10,240 nt of DNA. Source: Planctomycetota bacterium (GTDB taxonomy: Bacteria > Planctomycetota > UBA11346). The notes beneath the pieces are model-generated. The model made no database searches. It saw only the letters and a list, made by a program, of their open reading frames with translations, and was not told where the DNA came from. A program made the position numbers and the translations under genes. Of the stretch, positions 6,547 to 10,240 are shown in pieces. The stretch's first letter is position 1; each line of letters starts with the position of its first letter. Where the stretch lies: contig JACDEN010000011.1 in NCBI GenBank assembly GCA_013816415.1, forward strand, positions 6,344-16,583, read 5' to 3'.

Positions 6547-8106
6547 ATGCGCGTCGCCTCACGTGGATTCACGCTGATCGAACTGCTGATCGCCATCAGC
6601 CTGTCGATGATGATCATGGTGATCGCGGTTTCGGCGTTCCAACAGGCGACGCAGACGATGGCGGTCATGAACCGCATGAGCATCGAGAGCGGGCTGCTGC
6701 GCACCGGTTATTTCATCAGCGCCGAGGATGTCGACTTCTGGAATTCCAACGCGAATCCGGAATACCCCTATCTCAAGGGTCACACCAGCGACGCCGTGGT
6801 CAACGGGTCCGACCTCGGAAACAACCTCGACAACAAGCGCATCTTCAGGCCCGTCTCGTTCAAGAAAGCCGGTGACTTCAATCCCAACTGGATCCAACCG
6901 AACGACAAACGCTGCTGGTATCGAAATTATTTCATGCAGTCGCCGCGCGCGTACGGCTATGATCGCTCGGAAGGCTCGGCCGCGACCGGCTACCAGGCCA
7001 AACCGGTGTTCGGAAGCAGCGACAGCCCCTGCGACAGCTTCGACTGGTACACCCTGCCGATCGGCTGGGAGCCATGGCACATCTGGGGCGACTTCACTCT
7101 GGTCAGCAACCTGGGCATGAAGGAACGGGCGAGTCCATCGCCCGTCGACCTGATCGAAGGAGCCCGCCCGACCTTGATGTGGGAACTGTTCAAGGAACTG
7201 GGGCACGCGGGCGTCTACACCTACATGCCGCCAGGAACCATGAATCTCATCCTGCGTCCGGCGACCAACAACACGGTGGCCAATATCGGACGCCCCGACC
7301 TGCACTACGACAAAGGAGAGATCCCGTGGTCGTTGACGGTGCCGAAAACCATCACTCCGGTGCCGGTCCTGGGATACGATCCTGAAACGGTGTCGATCCC
7401 CTCCATCGCCGTCGTCCCGGGCAACGTGCTTCGCCATTATTTCTTCGGCATGCCTGGCGTGCGCGGACGTTTTTACAAGAACCCATGGGAGATTCCGCCG
7501 CTCACCCACGCCGAAGCCGAAACGGGAATCGGAAATCCCCATTGGCTCGCCGACCTCGAGCAGATCAATGGCGACAACTTCTGGCAGGATTCCGACAAAG
7601 GCTGGGTCCAGCAGCAGTCGCGGGTTTCCGTCTGCCTGTTCCTCGGATCCAAATTCATCCCCACCGATTTCTCCAATACCGTCTTCGATCCCGTCCCCCT
7701 TCTCAACCGCCCCACGCGGGATCCGTGGCTGGCACTCGACAAGGACGTCGAGCATGCGGCAAACTTCGAAGGGACGAATCGGACGTCCGTCTTCTGGCGT
7801 CAAGCCCGCGATTACACCAGCACCACGGTCCATATTCCGCGCAATTTCACCGACGACCCGGCTCCGGACCTGAAGAGCGGAAACAGCGCCATCCCATCGT
7901 TGGCGACGTCCATCCTGCGCTACCGCCAGAAGGGAGCGGACAAGGCGATCTGCACGGTCCGCGTCCAGGATCCAGTGTCGGGCCATGTCGTCGAGCTCGG
8001 GTACGCCCTGCTCGGAACCACACTGCGCGGAGCCCGCCAGCATTGGGGTTGGAAGACGCGCGTCGATCGGCCATCGCTCAAGCCGATGGGCGACATCTAT
8101 GAATAG
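6547..8106 (+). CDS. Large pseudopilin-like protein, GspJ/PilW-type N-terminus
   Basis: This is a 519-residue protein with a textbook prepilin start: MRVASRG, then FTLIELLIAIS with Gly at -1, Phe at +1 and Glu at +5, followed by a hydrophobic helix (SLSMMIMVIAVSAF). The strong AAGGAGGA at 6536-6543 fixes the start. After the N-terminal helix (to about residue 45) comes a segment with alternating Trp/Tyr/Pro-rich stretches and no domain I can name. GspJ is usually about 200 residues, so the globular part is more than twice the normal size. By N-terminal type and by position between GspI-like and GspK-like genes it is the likely GspJ-equivalent; Verru_Chthon cassette protein C is another possible relation. 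Its stop overlaps the next gene's start by 8 nt (ATGAATAG), indicating translational coupling. Role in a pseudopilus tip is inferred. Confidence 0.85.
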   Translation: MRVASRGFTLIELLIAISLSMMIMVIAVSAFQQATQTMAVMNRMSIESGLLRTGYFISAEDVDFWNSNANPEYPYLKGHTSDAVVNGSDLGNNLDNKRIFRPVSFKKAGDFNPNWIQPNDKRCWYRNYFMQSPRAYGYDRSEGSAATGYQAKPVFGSSDSPCDSFDWYTLPIGWEPWHIWGDFTLVSNLGMKERASPSPVDLIEGARPTLMWELFKELGHAGVYTYMPPGTMNLILRPATNNTVANIGRPDLHYDKGEIPWSLTVPKTITPVPVLGYDPETVSIPSIAVVPGNVLRHYFFGMPGVRGRFYKNPWEIPPLTHAEAETGIGNPHWLADLEQINGDNFWQDSDKGWVQQQSRVSVCLFLGSKFIPTDFSNTVFDPVPLLNRPTRDPWLALDKDVEHAANFEGTNRTSVFWRQARDYTSTTVHIPRNFTDDPAPDLKSGNSAIPSLATSILRYRQKGADKAICTVRVQDPVSGHVVELGYALLGTTLRGARQHWGWKTRVDRPSLKPMGDIYE

Positions 8107-9391
8107 ACGGGGCTCGGTGCTCATCGTCGTCGCGGGCTTGTGCTCGATCATGCTGCTGCTGTCGGTCACCTTCCTCATCCGCATGCGAGCGGATGGCGAG
8201 GAATCGACCATGCTGATCCGCGATGCGCAGGCCCGCATCATGCTCGCGAGCGCCTTGGAATACCTGCAGGAGACCTCGCGGCTTGGCTGGCGAGCGACCT
8301 GGGGCGCGGCGAGCCCGCTCGGCGACGGGTCGCACGGCTACGAGTGCTATGGGTGGACGGATGTCCGCGACGGCAGCATCGGTCCGCGCGGGCCGCGCAT
8401 CGACAATCCGGCCGATGCGAAGAACGGGAAGCTGCCGGTCCCGACGTGGTGGAAATCGTCGTGGCCCGCGTACCCCCAGGATGACACGGTCGATCCAGCG
8501 AAGGATCCGCAGAACGCCTACGTCTACTTCGAGTCGACCAGCCTGCCGCCCGCCGGCAACCGCCGCTGGCCGTGTCCCGGTTCGGCGATGCGTGGCGACA
8601 TGTATGTAATGAAGCTGGCACCCTGCGCGGTGCGTCTGACCACTGCCTATAATCCGGTGGGCGCCAATGCAGCTGACGATCCCGCGCCGGTGATCGACGG
8701 CCCATACGATACCATGGACCGCGGTAAGCATCGTCAGACATCCGATGCATTGATGACGTCAGCCTGGCAGCCGTATCTGAACCAATGCCGCTCGGTCGAT
8801 GGCGTCGGCATGCTCGACCCGCAGCCGGTAGCCGACACCTGGACCGACTTCCGCCTTGGCGACCCGACGGCGCGCACCGATTCGACCACCCTTGGCTGGT
8901 TCCGCGTCTATCGTGAGCTGCCTTCCGATCACGATGCCGACGGAACGCCCTGGTTCGACAGTGTGGCGATGCAGGGGCATGGTGTGTTCATCATCGCCTG
9001 CGGCGCCGGCGCCACCCTGGGCTACCGATTCTGGGACACGTCCGATCCGGGCTTCAGCCGGGACCTCGAACCGGTGACGGCCCAGGAGTCAGGGGTCTTC
9101 TTTGACGAGAACCTGTTCCGTGAACTGCGCGCGAATGAAGGGATCCTGTGGTACCGCGCGGAATGGACCGCCATGCAGGGAGGAGGAGCCAACGCGCTCG
9201 AACATTATCAGGCAGCCGGCGACCACGGATTGGATTTCAGCGGACTGTTCGCCACCAATGGGGGGGAACGCGGACGCAGCGGATGGGTCGACGACTCGCG
9301 CGAGAAGCTGCCCGTGAGCAGTACCGTGGCATCCTTCTTCGGCGCGATCAAATGGATCCAGCGGCTCGAGAAGGATCCGCAGAAATGGTGA
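8099..9391 (+). CDS. GspK/PilX-like minor pseudopilin
   Basis: This is a 430-residue protein. The ATG at 8099, overlapping the previous stop, gives MNRRG then SVLIVVAGLCSIMLLLSVTF. This is the GspK/PilX style of prepilin leader, which also normally lacks Glu at mature position 5. The following IRDAQARIMLASALEYLQE resembles the conserved GspK segment (R...QAR..ALAGLEWA). A longer open frame upstream (from 7985) is rejected because it would overlap the preceding gene by 120 nt and bury the prepilin signal. GspK caps the type II secretion pseudopilus together with GspI and GspJ; the gene order here is the same I-J-K order. The rest of the protein shows no recognised domain. No strong ribosome binding site is present, so coupled translation is likely. 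A hairpin follows the stop codon directly. Confidence 0.78.
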   Translation: MNRRGSVLIVVAGLCSIMLLLSVTFLIRMRADGEESTMLIRDAQARIMLASALEYLQETSRLGWRATWGAASPLGDGSHGYECYGWTDVRDGSIGPRGPRIDNPADAKNGKLPVPTWWKSSWPAYPQDDTVDPAKDPQNAYVYFESTSLPPAGNRRWPCPGSAMRGDMYVMKLAPCAVRLTTAYNPVGANAADDPAPVIDGPYDTMDRGKHRQTSDALMTSAWQPYLNQCRSVDGVGMLDPQPVADTWTDFRLGDPTARTDSTTLGWFRVYRELPSDHDADGTPWFDSVAMQGHGVFIIACGAGATLGYRFWDTSDPGFSRDLEPVTAQESGVFFDENLFRELRANEGILWYRAEWTAMQGGGANALEHYQAAGDHGLDFSGLFATNGGERGRSGWVDDSREKLPVSSTVASFFGAIKWIQRLEKDPQKW

Positions 9392-9392
9392 A

Positions 9393-9422
9393 CGGCCGCT
9401 GTGCCAGGATGCACAGCGGCCG
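9393..9422. terminator. Perfect 12-bp hairpin after the operon
   Basis: CGGCCGCTGTGC (9393-9404) pairs perfectly with GCACAGCGGCCG (9411-9422) around a 6-nt loop, starting one base after the stop codon of the GspK-like gene. There is no T-run on either strand, so it is not a classical intrinsic terminator; it may stop transcription in GC-rich hosts or protect the 3' end of the mRNA. It lies between convergent genes and could serve both. Confidence 0.6.
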
Positions 9423-9428
9423 CGCCTA

Positions 9429-9443
9429 GGGGAGGGCCTCCCC
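9429..9443. terminator. Second short GC hairpin in the convergent gap
   Basis: GGGGAG (9429-9434) can pair with CTCCCC (9438-9443) around a 3-nt loop. It sits 6 nt after the larger hairpin and before the convergent small gene's stop codon. The stem is short and no clean T-tract follows, so its terminator role is tentative. Confidence 0.3.
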
Positions 9444-9476
9444 AACGTCCCGGTCGACCCGGTGCGACTCCTGTTT

Positions 9477-9710
9477 CTATTCTTCCGCTTCGGCTTCGCC
9501 GGCAGCGGCTGGCTCGCCGACGATCTTCGACAGGCGGTCGCGGAACGGAGCGCTGACCTTGGTGACGAACTCGAGGATCTTCTCGCGCTTCTGATCGCTG
9601 ATGCGGCTGCCGAGCGTGCTCGCCATGTCTTCACGCGTGAGCTGGCTCGGGACCTTGCCTGAATCCAGGCATTGGAGCAGGAGGCGGGCGGCGGCTTGCT
9701 TGGGAGTCAT
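9477..9710 (-). CDS. Small protein of unknown function, 77 residues
   Basis: The minus-strand ATG at 9710-9708 is preceded by GAGGA with 6-nt spacing. The protein begins MTPKQAAARLLLQCLDSGKV, contains LTREDMASTLGSRISDQK and KILEFVTKVSAPFRDRLSKI, and ends in an Ala/Glu-rich tail (AAAGEAEAEE). There is no signal peptide or membrane segment, so it is probably cytoplasmic and mostly helical. I do not recognise a family. The frame stays open upstream to 9854, but that extension overlaps the neighbouring gene's end and has no ribosome binding site. It lies 74 nt downstream of the anchored PKD-like protein gene on the same strand and is convergent with the pseudopilin operon. It may be independently expressed; nothing links it to the pseudopilins beyond position. 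Confidence 0.75.
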   Translation of the reverse strand: MTPKQAAARLLLQCLDSGKVPSQLTREDMASTLGSRISDQKREKILEFVTKVSAPFRDRLSKIVGEPAAAGEAEAEE

Positions 9711-9784
9711 GAGAGATCCTCGGGTAGGTGGCTGGGCAAAGGATACTAGGAGATCCATTCCCGCAACATCAGACCCCGTCGAGG

Positions 9785-10240
9785 CTATCCCGGCCTCCGC
9801 CGCCTCCAGGCGGCGAACGTGCCGAGCATGGCCGCCAGGCCCCCGACGCCGCACGATCCGCCGCCCGATCCACCGGGATCGGAGCCGCCGGTTCCGCCCG
9901 CGGTCGAGGTCATCCCTGAGGTACCGGATGTGGAGCCGGATCCCGATGTGGTGCCCGTTCCGGCAGTGACTGTGACCACGACCGCGTCGTAGGCCGGGGC
10001 GTGGACCGCATCGGTCGCTCGCAGCATGAGCGTATAGTTTCCCGGCGCGCTGAACGTTGCCGTGGTGACCGCCGCTCCCGCGCTGCCAAAGGACACGGTC
10101 CCGGGTGCGCCCGGATACGGATACCAGAGCGACGTCACGCCGGAACCCGATACCGCGCCGTTCAGCGTGGCCGATGAGGCGACCGTGATATCAGGACCGG
10201 CGTAGACGGTGGGCGCGCCAGGCGACCGCGGCCCCTGCGT
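9785..10240 (-). CDS. C-terminal part of a secreted PKD-like domain protein with C-terminal anchor signal (5' end off the right edge)
   Basis: The minus-strand frame is open from the right edge to the TAG at 9787-9785, giving 151 residues of a longer protein. The first ~93 residues form a PKD/REJ-like Ig fold (APTVYAGPDITVASSATLNG, then VSFGSAGAAVTTATFSAPGN and YTLMLRATD), a common module in extracellular proteins of carbohydrate-degrading bacteria. A Gly/Ser/Thr linker follows (about 9854-9961), then SDPGGS, SCGVGG, a hydrophobic stretch and RRRR. This tail has the same design as the tail of the CBM6 protein at the other end of the window. The start lies outside; an internal GTG near 10138 is not the true start. 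A GCCGCC/GGCGGC hairpin (9799-9814) lies in the last codons. Enzyme activity, if any, is encoded outside the window. Confidence 0.82.
   Translation of the reverse strand, partial: TQGPRSPGAPTVYAGPDITVASSATLNGAVSGSGVTSLWYPYPGAPGTVSFGSAGAAVTTATFSAPGNYTLMLRATDAVHAPAYDAVVVTVTAGTGTTSGSGSTSGTSGMTSTAGGTGGSDPGGSGGGSCGVGGLAAMLGTFAAWRRRRPG

Noticed and set aside
7985..8098. N-terminal extension of the GspK-like gene
   Set aside because: It would overlap the preceding gene by about 120 nt and place 38 residues before a complete prepilin leader; the coupled ATG at 8099 is better.
6559..8241. 560-codon minus-strand frame opposite the second pseudopilin
   Set aside because: Same reasoning; it also crosses the overlap of two coupled plus-strand genes.

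Overview
The window is about 10.2 kb of GC-rich DNA (roughly 63-65% G+C by eye) from a Gram-negative-type bacterium. Three things point to the PVC group (Verrucomicrobia, Lentisphaerae, Planctomycetes): a GntR-type regulator fused to a LacI-like sugar sensor, very large secreted multidomain carbohydrate-active proteins with Gly/Ser/Thr-rich tails, and a cassette of oversized pilin-like proteins. No rRNA or other phylogenetic marker is present, so this placement is inference.

Layout. (1) 1-710, minus strand: N-terminal two thirds of a GntR/LacI-hybrid transcription regulator that continues off the left edge. (2) 711-1035: divergent intergenic control region. It carries two matching 26-bp sites in inverted orientation, one over each divergent start region, and is probably where the regulator controls itself and the operon to its right. 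(3) 1036-9391, plus strand: a tightly packed four-gene operon. Its first gene encodes a secreted beta-helix + Ig-like + CBM6 protein with a C-terminal anchor signal. The next three encode pilin-like proteins whose N-termini resemble GspI/PilV, GspJ/PilW and GspK/PilX, in that order, but whose globular parts are far larger than in those families. (4) 9392-9476: short convergent intergenic region with two hairpins. (5) 9477-9710, minus strand: a 77-residue protein of unknown function. (6) 9785-10240, minus strand: C-terminal end of another secreted protein with a PKD-like domain and the same style of C-terminal anchor (DPGGS...SCGxG, hydrophobic stretch, basic end).

Proposed joint function (inference): a sugar-sensing regulator controls an operon that makes a surface or secreted polysaccharide-binding protein together with a GspI-J-K-like pseudopilin set. 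The pseudopilins could form a pilus-tip or secretion-tip complex devoted to that protein or its polysaccharide substrate. No ATPase, inner-membrane platform or secretin gene is in the window, so the machinery would have to be encoded elsewhere. The organisation recalls the 'Verru_Chthon cassette' proteins (TIGRFAM families known from Chthoniobacter and Verrucomicrobium), but membership cannot be tested here.
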